Shown: piece by piece, positions 22,763-36,172 of the stretch
How positions within the stretch are numbered: position 1 is the first letter of the stretch
Layout: each line of letters opens with the position of its first letter
NCBI RefSeq assembly: GCF_037893015.1
Contig: NC_133666.1
Span: 624,911,852 to 624,975,851 of the forward strand
Reading direction: 5' to 3'
DNA: 64,000 nt
Source of the DNA: Macrotis lagotis
Lineage: Eukaryota > Chordata > Mammalia > Peramelemorphia > Peramelidae
Made by a program: the position numbers and the translations under genes
The notes under the pieces: generated by a model
The model's input: only the letters and a program-made list of their open reading frames with translations
What the model was told of the DNA's origin: nothing
Databases searched by the model: none

Positions 22763-25700
22763 GTCAGCATTGATCTCCCTCTACTCCCCACCCTCTTCTG
22801 AGGCTCCCATTTCCTTTCTCAATTTTTCTTCTCTTCTTTCTGAATCAGATCTCTGAAGGCGAGGGACATGTTTCCCTCAGCAAGGACATCCTGACTGCAC
22901 AGTTCCTGGACCTCAATGATCTTTTGGGGGCTTTCATTTTTGTTAATGTCACAGTATTCTCCTCTGGTTGGTGACCCTCTTACCTTTCTCCACTCCTCCT
23001 GGTTCTCCTAAACTTGATCAGAAGTAGGGGAGGAAAGAAAAGGAGGGGACTGAATTGGGCATAAAAAATAATTCAGTCTTCTAGGACCTCAGTTTCCTCA
23101 TCTGTAAAATGGATCAAATGAGATCAGATCAGATCAGAACTTCCCTGCTCTCCTTGGGTCTGCTCTCACCAAAGGTTTCTTTGTTTCATAGCTGGTGAAA
23201 TGGTCCAGGCTGAGAATTCAGCAGTGAAGATAGTCCAGAGTCCCTATAATATCAGATTCATCAGAACGCCCCATTATTTCAAGCCTGGAATGCCCTTCCA
23301 CTTTGGGGTGAGGAGCCACCAAAAGCTGCAGACTTCAAAGACACTTTCCCCACATTCTAGACTCCCTCCTCCCCATTCCTTAGACAGAAGTCTCACTCCT
23401 TTCTAGGATAGACACTTCCTCCCAATAAAGAGACTCTTTTCAGGACAAAGACTTTCCTCTCCCCAGTCTAGAGACTCTCCCCACTTCCCAGCAGAGATTA
23501 CTCCAGACACTACCTGATAGGACTGAGCAGTAATGTCTGCCCTTCCCCCACTCACCTTACTTACAGGTTTCAGTCACCAACCCTGATGGATCTCCAGCAT
23601 CTGGGGTCCATGTGCAATGTGAAGACATCAAGATCCAGACTTCAGACCAGGGGCTTGGTTACTCGACTCTTAACACTGCAATCAACTTGGAAAGACTGTC
23701 TATTCAAGTAAGGACATAGAGTCCAGTCCCCTGAGATTGAAGGTGGAGTGGAGAGCAGAAGGAAGCCCAGAGGGATCTCAAAATTGGGAAGGGATGGTTT
23801 TATTCCCATACCTAATCCCCACTTCTCCCCAGGTAAAGACAGAGAATGAGCAGCTGCAGCCCCAGGAACAGGCCTCTGCTGAATTGACAATCCAGGCCTA
23901 TAAAACTCAGGAAAACTCTGGAAATTTCCTACACATTGCAGTCAACACCCTGGAAACTGAGGTTGGAAAAAACCTTCAAATGAGCCTCAATACAAGGCAC
24001 AAGAATGAAAACATGAGAGACAGAATCACGTACTTCACCATCCTGGTGAGGAAGGGTGTGAGGGCAGAGGTTTCAGGCAGCCAGAGGGCCTTCCTCATCT
24101 TCCCTTATGCCCACTATGGGAAGTGTTCGGTCATTACTGCCTAACGATGAGGAGGGAGACCTCAGAGAGGGATTGCTCCCTTCCCCTCAGAGTTACTCCT
24201 CATTGTGATTTCCCCTCCTTTTCTCTTTGCTCAGTTGTTGAGTAAAGGGCAGATCACACATGCTCAGATTGAGCGCAAGACAAGAGGGAGCATTGTAACA
24301 TCTTCCATGATCCTCGTGAGCCCAGAACTACTGCCATCTTTCCGCATCCTGGCCTATTACATTCTTCCAGGCTCCACTCCAGAGCTCGTCGCTGATTCCA
24401 TCTGGATTGATGTGAAGGACAAATGCATGGGCTCTGTGAGTCTTAGCCTCCCTTCTTTCCTTCATACCTGTCCCCCAAGTCCAGTGGCTTTGGTACACTC
24501 TCTGTTCTTCCCCAAATGCTAATTGTATGGGCCAGGCTGGAGGTCAGAGATAGAAAAGATCAGTCTGAGTTGGAGTGACCAAGGTTTCTGGGAGGAAATG
24601 AGTCTGGGGCTAGACTTTGAAAGTGGAGCACTTTGAGAGATCAGAGGGGCAGAGGGTCAAGGGATAGATTATAGGAGCAGGGTCTCAGGGGGAGGATTGA
24701 GGTCTGGTGAGGATCTGGGCCCACCTGGTGCTAGGAAGAATAGGGAGGAGAGGAAAAAACAAATAGGTCCCTTACAGACCTAGGGAAGCATCTAGAGAAC
24801 TATATTTGCATACCCCTCTGTGCTTCAACTTCTCTTTACCTACCTATCCCCATTCAGCTTCAAATAGGCCTGAAGGATTCAGCTGATGATGGAGTATTGG
24901 AACCCAGTAGCCCGGTGAATCTACTGCTGACTGGTGATCCTAGTGCCCTGGTAGGTCTGGTTGCTGTGGACAAGGCTGTCTATGCCCTAAACAGCAAGCA
25001 CAAGCTTTCCCAGAAGAAGGTGAGATCATACAAGGAAGTCCGGATACCACTGCTACAGGACTTGGCCTGAGACAACCCATCTTATGGTCTTCTTTGGTGC
25101 TCCATAGATCTGGGATGTGGTGGAGACTCGAGACATCGGCTGCACTGCTGGAAGTGGAAGAGACAACCTGGGCGTTTTCACAGATGCTGGACTGGACCTG
25201 ATGACAAGCACTGGACTGAGCACAAGGGCTAGTGAAGGTAGGAGAGGGAGACTGCAAGAAGCAGTCAAAGGATGCCAAAGAGGTGGGAAAGTAGGCCCTC
25301 CACAGAGTCATATGATACTGTATAAAGAGCACTGGATTTAGAAACAAAGAATCTGGATTCAACTCTCTAGTCTTCTCTGGAGTTCTTGGGCAAGTCCTAT
25401 TCTCCAATCTGGGCCTTAGTTTCTTCAGCTATAAAAAAGGAAAATTGTGCTTGATTGTGCTAAAATTCTTCTGGTTCGAGATACCATGATTAATGGGGCA
25501 GCTAGATGGTACAGTAGATAGAGCACTGATCCTGGAATCTGGAGGACTTCAGTTCAAATCCGGTATCTGACTCTTAATAATTACCTAGCTGTGTGTGACC
25601 TTGGACAAGTCACTTGACCCCATTGCTTTGCGGAAAAAAAAGATACTGTAATTAGGAAGGTGGCTGTGAAGGAGACCACACGGAGGAAGTCTGGAAAAGA

Positions 25701-28700
25701 AACTAGAAAGAGAATTTTGCTACCAAAAGGGTCTTTGGGCATAATGGGGAGGGCAGGTAGGTTAGGGGCCAGTGAGATACACTGTCTTTGGATAGGAGGG
25801 CCAGGTTGAAAGGACCATAATCTTAGCGCACGATTCAGAGGATGTCCCTCCCCCTCTAGATTGGGCATGCCCTCAGAGTTCTTCCTCCTCTTCTCGCAAA
25901 CGCAGATCCCTGAAGATTCTGGAAAAGAAGAGACAAAAAGGTTAGAATCAGTCCTTTTTGGTGGCTGCTTCTTGAACCCATGAATCCCAAATCCTGGTAC
26001 CCCCAAAGGACTGAACCTATAATTTACAAACCCTGAATCCCTAAACCTTAAAGAATTATTTTGGAAAGGGTGAAGGTGAAGAATGGGGAAAGGAAAAGAT
26101 GAGCTTCTATGTTCTTGGCCTGTTTGGCCTCAGAATCATCCCTTCACTTCCCTTCCCTTCTCATGAAGTGAATGAATTCAAGATAGAATTGGAGCAACGC
26201 TGCTGTGAAGCTGGGTTTCGAGAGGGCCCCATTGGACTCTCATGTGAGGACAGAGTCAGCTGGGTACGCTATGGCCCAACTTGTAAGGCTGCCTTTCTCC
26301 AGTGCTGTCACCACAAGGCAACACTGGACCAGGAGGCCCAAGCAGAGAAACTTGTGCTGGGGACGGGTAAGGAGGAAGCCAAGAGGGAGGAAGAGGGCAA
26401 GCCAGGGGTCAGACAAAGTTCTTACAGGGACATCCCACACACATACCCCATAGTTGACGAAGACGATGATTTAGACATGGAGCTCTTCGATGACTTAGAT
26501 TTGCCAGTGCGTACAGTCTTCCCTGAGAGCTGGCTCTGGAGAAAGGTCACTTTGCCTAAGGACCCTGCCCGAGGTTCAAGGTAAGACCCAGGCTCCCCAG
26601 AGACCCTTCCCTTCAATGTCTTAGCATCCAAAGCAGATAGTGTGTATGAACTCAAAAGAACAATTATAAACACAAAACAGTGACTGTGCCAGAAAAACAA
26701 CGACAATGACCTTGATCCCAGGAAAATGATCCAAGCATAGTAACTGAAATATAAGGGTTAAGACTATGGGATTTGATTATGGGAGAGTGACCATAACCCT
26801 AGGATAGCAACTGCTGCCAGACCTCAACACCAAATCAGTAACTATGGTCTGTGAACAATTGACTGACCCTAGGACAGTGACTATGGTTCTAAAATGGAGA
26901 TATCCTCTTCCCCACCCCATCCTCTAGTCTTGCAGCAATGACCATCTCTGTAATCCTGCCCGATTCCATCACCACTTGGCAAATCATGGCCGTGAGTCTC
27001 CAGAAGGGCAAAGGTGAGTCCTCTCTTCCCTGCATCCTAAGGTCCAGGGATTGTCCAGTCCTAGGTTATGTGAGGTCTCAAGGTCCCCATAAGGGCAGTA
27101 CAAAAGCTACTGGTTCCCCAGTCCCAAATTCCCCACCCCCTCCACTTCAAAACTTATACACTTTCACTGTCTATCCTTGTTCAGGTATTTGTATCTCAGA
27201 GCCCCTAGAGATCATAGCCAGGAAGTCTTTTTTTGTGGACCTGAAGCTGCCCTTCTCTGTGGTCAGGAATGAGCAGGTCCAAATTCAAGCTGTGCTGCAC
27301 AACTACCTGAAAAGACCTGTCCGGGTAAGGGGTCAGAGGGACCTTTGCACCATAAGCGAGTCATGAGCAAGCTCTTAACGAACTTTGAGTGCACTTTAGG
27401 GAGCTTTGAGCCAACGGGGAAGGGATGTGTTTGTATGAGTGAGCCATGAATGAACCCTGTTTGATCTGTGAACAGTGGCTAAACTATGGGTTAGCTGTGA
27501 AATTGTTGTGACCTTCCTTTACCATAGGCATGCATCCTTAGGCACTGACCATCAGTAATCGGCCAGACATTTCTAAGACAAGCCCATGGGTTGTGTTTGG
27601 CCTAATCCCCAAAGGTGCAAGAGAATGTTGAGAAAGCTCCTGGCTCTCTGGGTTCATGAGAGAGCATTAACAACCAGGGCAAGGTAGAAAACTTGGTGAT
27701 GCAGTGGATTGGCAGTTCTTTATATCAATAAGGTCACAGCTAGGTTGCTCTTAGGTAAAACACTAGATCTGGATTCAGGAAGACCTGAATTTAAAACACA
27801 AACAAACTACAAAATCCTCTCTTTACCATTTAAGTGTCTTGATTATCTGGCCTCAATCTACCTTTCCAGGCTTATTCCACATTACTCCCTTCCATGGACT
27901 CTGATCCAGCCAAGCTGTCTTTTTTTATTCCTCAAACATAACAAACACTCCATCCGTCTCCTCTCTGCTTTGTACAGGCTGCCCTTCAAATCTGGAATGT
28001 ATTCCTTCCTCACCTCTGTCTTAGAATCCCTTAATTCAATTGTCATCTTTGACACCAGCCATTTCCTGATCCTCCTGGCTGCCAGTGCCTTCCTCTCACC
28101 CCAGCCCTTTGTAATTACTTTCTTCATATTATGCATATATTTATATGTGTAACTGTTGTTTCCTTTTATAGGATGAAAACTCCTTGAGGGTGGGAACTGT
28201 TTCATTTCCATTTTGTAACCCCAGCTCCTAAAAGTGCCTGGCACATGGCAAGCCCCTAATAAATGCTTATTGATGAATTGATTGATCTGTAAAATGAGTA
28301 GGTTGAATTTTCGGAAGTAACTTCCACCTCTAATATTCTATGAGCCTAGTTTTTTGCTATGTGGCTTTAATGTGGCTTGTCCCTCTCCCTCCCTAGTCCC
28401 TACTAGACTGAGGTGTGGGACAGGTTCCAGACTGTCCCTTATTCTCCAAAGGGTGGGGAGTGGAGCTATTAGGGGACCCCTCCTTGTGGTGACAGTCTCT
28501 ATCCTGATTCCCTTCCAATTCAGGTTTCTGTAAAATTTCCCTACAAGAAGGCACTGTGCAGTAAATCCAGTGAGATCCGACCCTTCTCACAGAAAGTCTT
28601 GGTGCCTCCAGCCTCCTCACAAGTGGTGCCGTTCACCGTGCTGCCTGTAGAATCAGGCAACATTGATGTGGAAGTCAGGGTACAGGGGAGCAGTGTCTGG

Positions 28701-30766
28701 GACCAAGTAAAGAAGACGCTCTTTGTCCGGGTAACAGAATCCCTCGAGGGCAAGTCCAGAAAGGAAGATGGGGTGGTGGGGAGATGCAGAGAAGCCCACT
28801 ACCTCAGGCAGCATTGCTGCTGGCCTCTCATATTTACTGTAGATGTTGTCTTAACTTTCTCCAAGTCCTTTCTTGCTTGGGTCACTTTGATAATGTTCAT
28901 GGGGAGATTTGCCGCGGACTATTAAACCTCACAAGATAAGCTCTATCAGAATAACTCCTATTTTCCCGTGTAGAGCACTTTGCTCTCAATATCCCCAGCA
29001 GGTAGAGTATATTAAAAAAAGCTCCATTGTACAAATCACCCCCTATATAAGCAGGATTAGATCCCTCAAGGCCAGTGGCCTTTCTAATATACTATATAGG
29101 ACAAATAACACCTCATAGAAGCAGAGGGAGTAGATGGCACCAGTCACTTGAATTGAGTCTGTGCCACTGATGGACACAGTTTTCCTGGCAGGAAAGATTG
29201 GGGCAGAAATTGTCAGGCTACGTTGGTTTATGCTGAGGAAGCAGTTATCGGAATAGATAAGCTTCTGTCCTATAATAAATTGGAGTAATGGTTGTTGCCT
29301 AGAATCTGCTTCCCGGGCTAGTCCTGATTCAGTGCTACCAGAAAAACAAAGACACAATAGATGTAGCCCGCTTCTCCCCCCTGAGTCTCACTACAGTGGG
29401 GAGATAGGGTGCATATCCCCATGAAGATAACTAAGAGTCATCTTGGGGAAGAGAGCCAGCTCATCAGGCTCCAGTTGGGGTGCCTTTGCCTGTGATGAGA
29501 GGACAGTAGGGGAAAGGGACTCAATGGCTGCCATGGGCAGAAAAGACCTTCCAAGAAGAGGCAAGTCTTGTGTCAACACCCAGGAAGGGGAGGGGATTAA
29601 AGGAAGCTTAGCCACAGCAAAGTTCTCATTTTCTATATTCATTATTATTTTTTTTACAAAAACCTTTCACATCATATTTCAAGAAGTAGTCTTATCTTTT
29701 TAAAGGATTAAAATTTTCCCCATGAGGTCTGGGATAATGGAGAAATCACTTGGTTTAGAGCCGAAAGACCCCTGAAAAGCCAGCTATGCTACTTTTTAAC
29801 TTTGCAGTCTTGTATAAGCATCGTAGGAGGTTATCACTAGTTGTCCTGACCTCTGTCTTGCCATTGGATTCTGATGACTCTGGAGGAGACAGTAAGGCTG
29901 ATGATTTCAGACAGCTCTGCCTCACTCAAATCCAAATCAGTTGTAAGTCAAGACATCACCCTCCTGATGTTTTTGGTCCTTCTTGAGAAAGAAAGATGAA
30001 TAATAAAATGGCCACATTTCAACTTAGAAGGAACCTTGGAGCACATTTAAGTGGGATCCCCATTTTACAGATAGGAGTTAACATGACTTAGTCAAGGGAG
30101 TACTTGAAGAGAGTCAGGAAGACTTGAGTTTGAATTGTATCTCAGAACTTAATGTTTTGTCCTTGATTGTTTTTTAAAGTTTTTTTGCAAGGCAATGGGG
30201 TTAAGTTGCTTGCCGAAGGCCACACAGCTAGGTCATTATTAAGTGTCTGAGGCCGGATTTGAACTCAGGTACTCCTGACTCCAGGGTCGGTGCTCTATCC
30301 ACTGTACCACCTAGCCACCCCTGTCCTTCATTTTTGAAGAAGACCATGACATCAGGGAGGTGCTGCCATGACAAGCATGTGAATGGGATTGGAGTGAAGG
30401 GTTGCTGTGCTGAATCATCAGCCTCATTCTCCTCCAGAATCATTTGGATCCAGTAGTCAGATATGAATCAGGACAACTGGAGATAGTCCTGGACGAAAGG
30501 CAATCAGGGTTAAGTGACTTGCCTAAGGTCACACAACTCATAAATGGCAAATGTCCAAGCCTGGATTCCAACTCCATCCTTCTGACTCCAAAGTCAGTGC
30601 TCTATCCACTGTACCACCCAGCCGCCCTTGTATGACCCTGGGCAAGTCACTTTACACATCTAAGTCTCAATTCCCTTATATGAAGATTATAATAGCACTT
30701 TCCTCCCAGAATTGCTGAGGATTTAAATGAGATATTATGTCAAACATGTTATGAGCACAATATCAA

Positions 30767-30800
<34 letters not shown>

Positions 30801-33800
30801 ATTATTATTATCATTAACACTGTCATCAGGAAAATGAGGCCTGTAGAGTCAGGCCTTAAATTACTTGCTCAAGATCACACAGGTAGTAAATGGCAGAGCT
30901 GAATTTGAACTCAGGTCATCTGACTCAATATTAAACAAATATTCCACTGTACCATGCTAGCTCTCTTTTGGGGGGGGGGGTTGCAAGGCAATAGGGTTAA
31001 GTGGCTTGCCCAAGGCCATGCAGCTAGGTAATTATTAAGTGTCTGAGACTGGATTTGAACCCAGGTATTCCTGACTCCAGGGCCAGTGCTCTATCTACTG
31101 TGCCACCTAGCCGCCCCATGCTAGCTCTCTTTGCCTCTCTGATCTTCACTTCCCCCAAATGTAAAAATGGGTAGGGGGATTGGACTAAATGACCTGTAAT
31201 TTACCTCTTACATTATGGAATTCTTTTGACTACAGGCAGAAGGACAGATAGAGAGATTATCTTACAGCCTACTGTTGGACCCTAAAGGTTTGTGAGAACA
31301 CCTGTCTTGGAGGTCTGGGAAAGCTCCAGGGAGAACACGGGTGTGAGGTGTGCCTGGAGGTCTGAAGGCCACCAGGTTGAAATACAGTGGGGTGGGGTGG
31401 GGCGAAGGATAACCAAAGGCCTTGACCATGAGACAATCTAGCCAGCCCACTAGGCTATGCCTTACCAGTTCCAAAGGCCTCTGTGGCAGCCTTACTTGTT
31501 TGCTTCCCTTGACCTGACCCTCACCTCATCTTGATGGGCTCCTGGAATAGGAGACCATGGAAAATTCATTTCTACCCAGGTGTCACCCAGGAGGAAACTG
31601 TGCCAAGAAGGAATTTTGAGAATATGGTTCCTGGCACAAATGCAGAAGTGTTTGTCAGTGTACAAGGTAATAAGAACAAGCCCATACTCATAGAAGCAGG
31701 ATTGCTGGGCTGCAGATGGGACCTATCTTTCCTTGCTAAATGTGGGAGGGGGGACAGCTAGGGAGTGCAGTGGATAGAGCCCTGGAGTCAGGAGTACCTG
31801 AGTTCAAATCCGGCCTTAGACGCTTAATAATTGCCTAGCTGTGTGACCTTGGGCAAGTCACTTAATCCCATTGCCTTAAATTTAAAAATAAATAAAAATA
31901 AATGCAAGGGGGTGGTACATACATAGACTCTCATGATGATGATGCATCATTCCTCTTTCTTTCAAGGAGACATTCTTGGTGAGCCAATCCTTGGAGCCCT
32001 AACACCTTCCGAATTGCACAAACTGTTGCAAGTGCCAACTGGCTGCCCAGAGCAGACCCTAAGTTCTTTGGCCCCTCTGGTCATCCTAACCCAATACCTG
32101 GATGCCACAGGACAGTGGGATAAAATTGGGGTGGAAAAAAGAAACCAGGTGATGGACAACATTGTGGCTGGTAAGTGTATGTGTGAAGGGGAAGTGACTA
32201 TTAGCTCCTCCCAACCTGGGTATGATTTTGCCTTGGTTCTACCCTATTCTAACCCATAAACATTAACTCCGAAGTCCCCACATTCCATCAGAATCCCTGC
32301 CTGCTCAAGTTTCCCAGGGCCTAGCATTTCCTCATTGACACATCTGCACCCAGACACTGACCCCTTCCCCAAGTTTCCTTTGGGTAATGTGAATCCTGAG
32401 ATTCTTAGACACTACTTATAGTACACCACTGACACCATTCCTCCAAGTAAGACCATGATACAGGTACTGAAGCTGCCCTGGCCCGCTCAGTTATACTCAG
32501 AGACCATGACCCTCCTAACTCTGAGGCTGATACCTCCTGAGATTTCACTGAGATCTGGGACCTGAGACTGACTTCACCATCTTCCTGCCAGGATATGCAA
32601 GAATGCTGACTCATCGGAATTCAGATGGCACCTTCCACATTCATCGTGAAAGCCCTGGGAGCACATGGTGAGGGAGCTGCTGTCACTAACCCCAGGCCAA
32701 GGCTCTCCCCCAGCCTTTCACACACACACATCCTTTTAGAATCAGTATATTATGGGTGATATCAATAACAGAAGACCCATCAACATACCCCACTAGTACC
32801 TATGATTGCTACTGCTATCACATTAGCATAAGAGCCCAAGTTTGGAAGTTGGGAGAGATATGGATTGTTGTGATAATTCTGTTGTGTTAACTCACTGTAT
32901 GAGACCTCAATTTCTCTATCTGTAAAATGAGGACAATAATATCTTCTCTGGCAAGCTCAGAGGGAGATAGAATAGGACAATTAGAAATATTTATTGACAT
33001 CCTGCTGGAAAATGCATACGCCTTGGGTAAAAGGATGAGTAGACCCAGACTCTGATCTCAGAGGTCAGAATTTAGGGAAGATGAATAGATAAAGTATTAG
33101 CATTTCTGAATGCCAAGCTTTATGCTCCTGTCTTCTAGGAGCTTATATTCTAATGAGGGAGACAATACATAATGCAAAATGGGAAGGATATTTTTACATT
33201 GCAACAATCAAGAAGGAATGGAAATGAGAGGGAGGGGAATTATGGAGGAGGTCCTTCTCCAAATGGTGACCTTGGGGAAGAGAGTCCCCAGTGGAGAAAG
33301 AAAGGCTCAAGGTAGAGGTTCTCCCTGTAGTAATCTCTAAACCTGGCTGTAAAGGTTCAGGGAAAGAAATCAGCCTAGACTGGAAGGGCTCCCTAGAGAA
33401 AGGCCCTACAGACCCAGAGAGAAAAGTGGAGGTCACCAGGGCCTGGGCAGCCAACTTTCTCTTCATCATCCCCATGCAGTCCAATGGAACAGAACCCCAC
33501 CCCATGACTGTCCTGCCTACTCCCCGGCCATGCCAACATTTGTACCTCCTCCACTCTGCAGGCTCACCAGTTATGTATTCAGGATCTTTGCTATGGCCTC
33601 CAAGTCAATGACCAAGAGTGGAATAGACTCAAACATTCTGTGCAGCAGTGCCAAATGGCTCATTACCCAGAGACAGAAAGAGGATGGGAGCTTCCAGGAA
33701 AAAGCCCCAGTGATTGTGAAGTCCATGCAGGCAAGCCTTTGGGCCCTGAGGACATAAAGGAGCAGGAGAGCAGTTAAAAGATAATGGTTTCTCTTGAGCC

Positions 33801-36128
33801 ATTGCCCACTGAGTCAGTGTCCTGCCCCCTGCCCCAGTCTTGGATATTAGTTGTGGGGACTGGTCTAGTTCAATTCAGTTCAATTGAATAAACATTTATT
33901 AAATGTTTTCTATATGAGAAGCACTGGGTTAAGAATTGGGGATATAAACAGATGCAAAAGACAATGCCTGACCTCAAGATGTTTGCAATCTAATGGGAGG
34001 GGACAGTACGCAAGCAAATATATACCAATCAAGCTATATACTGGATAAAAGGGAGAACTCAAGTCTGGGCTCAGGGAAGAGATGGGGGGCCTTCCATTGG
34101 GTACTGTGTGCCCAGCCATTCATGGAAGAGGGAGATCAAGAAAGAGGTCTCTGGGCCCTTGATTCTTGTGATTTGGTCAGGTAGTATAGCTGAGAAGATC
34201 CTTAGGGATCATCTAATCCAACTCCCTTATTTCCTTATATAAAGACACTCAGATTTGCCCAAGGACACACTTGGACTGAAAGAAAAGCAACCAAGATTCA
34301 AACCCAGGTTCTTTTGCGTGAAATTTAGCACTCAGGACTCAGATATGAGACACAGAATGACACCTGAGAGAAGACAACATAAGTCAGTGCAGAGAGTTTG
34401 GGGTTGAGAATTAAGAGTTCTGGGTTAGACTCTAGCTCTGCCACCAATTTGCTGTTTGATAATGAGCAAGTCACATCTCCTCTATGGACCTCACTTTCCC
34501 CATCTATAAAATGAGAACATTGTATTAGAGCATTAAGCTATTCTATGACTATGATTGTGAGACTTGAGAACTCAGATCAGGTGTATCTCAATCCCATGTC
34601 TTCAACCAGATCCTAACCTTGTAAAGGTGTATAGTCTTGGGTTTTTTCTTTCTACCCATTGCCGGACTTGACTTAGGGAGATCAAAGCCAACAATTTAAG
34701 AAGTCTTGAAAAAAGGAGGGGTCTCAAACTGAGCCTAATGGTTTCCAACTGTTCTGCTTTTTTCCACAGGGTGGTTACTGGGGTTCTGAGGCCAAAGTTT
34801 CAATGACAGCTTTAGTGCTGATTGCTCTGAAGGAAGGCCAGATTCTATGTACCTCTGATGAGCTGGTAGGAGGCACTGTTACTGGCATGGTGAAACACAA
34901 TGGGGCCTAGGGAAGAGATAAGAGTCTGTGGTCTTTTTGTGCCCTGGGTGGTGAGGTCCTATCACTGATGGGAGGCACCAAGACTGGCATTGATGGGAGG
35001 CACCAGGGCTGGCCCTGATGAGAAGTACCAGGGCTGGTCCTGATAGGTGGCACCAGGGCTGGGACTGGGTCCTGGTTTTGCAGGGCCAATGCCATGCCCT
35101 TCTGACCACTATGCCTCTCAGGATATGGGTTACAGTATCCAGAGGGCTAGCACTTTCCTTGAGCAGCAGCTGCCAAACCTGAAAACAGTGTTCAGTGTGG
35201 CCATCACCTCCTATGCCTTGGCCCTTGCAAACAGCCCCCGGGCTAATGACCATCTTGATGACTTTGCATCACCAGGTGAGTCTGAACATGCAAGCCTACC
35301 CTGTGGAATAACAGGGTTGCATGTCATCACTGACCTCTACCAAGATAATGTAATGTTCTAAGCGATTATTGGACAGCTTTGGGCAACTTCCCTTTTTTTT
35401 TCCTTATATCTACGTATATTTTGCAATTTTCATCCTTGAGAGCCTCCCATGTCTCTTGGGCTAATTCTCCTGAAAAATATTAGGCCAATTGGATTCTGCC
35501 TTTCCTTTCTCTGAATCTTCTCTGAACTCTCCAAATCCAGGGTGCATATCCTCCTATGCCTGGCTTTCCTTTCTTTCTTCTACTTTGTGATGGAGTAGTC
35601 AGTCCCCTGTCCTACCTCCTTTCCCCTCCTGTTCCCCAGGCTCCTATTTTTTCATTTAACAGCAACTCTCTCCATACTGGTCAGAATCAAGTATATAGAA
35701 GTAATTTCCTTGGTTACTACCTCCATCTCTCAGAGAAAGAAATTCTCATTAAGATTTTGCCCTGACCTATGACTTAATAGCATAATGGCATAATGGCATA
35801 ATGGAAAGAGCACTAGCCCTAAAGTCAGAGAGATCAGAATTCTAATCAGATCTCAGATATTTACTAACAGTGTGACCATGGGAAAGTCACTTAACTCTGT
35901 TTGCCTCAGTTTCCTCATCTGTAAAATGAGCTGGAGAAGGAAATGACAAACCACTCCAATATCTTTGTCAAGAGAACTCCAGAGGGGCAGCTAGGTGGCG
36001 TAGTGGATAAAGCACCGGCCTTGGAGTCAGGGGTACCTGGGTTCAAATCCGGTCTCAGACACTTAATAATTACCTAGCTGTGTGGTCTTGGGCAAGCTAC
36101 TTAACCCTGTTTGCCTTGCAAAAACCTT

Positions 36129-36172
<44 letters not shown>

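Noticed and set aside
26099-26584. A single 161-aa exon covering both halves of the anaphylatoxin region
   Set aside because: The open frame runs through, but exon 17 at 26169-26366 has exactly the C3 length and a GTAAGG donor, so splicing is preferred. Retention is kept as a finding.
26933-26938. Acceptor TTGCAG just before CAATGACC for exon 19
   Set aside because: It breaks the reading frame with exon 18; the AG at 26926-26927 keeps it and matches C3.
30768-30812. CRISPR-like regular spacing around repeats
   Set aside because: This is a plain (ATT)n tract in a vertebrate intron; no spacer structure exists.
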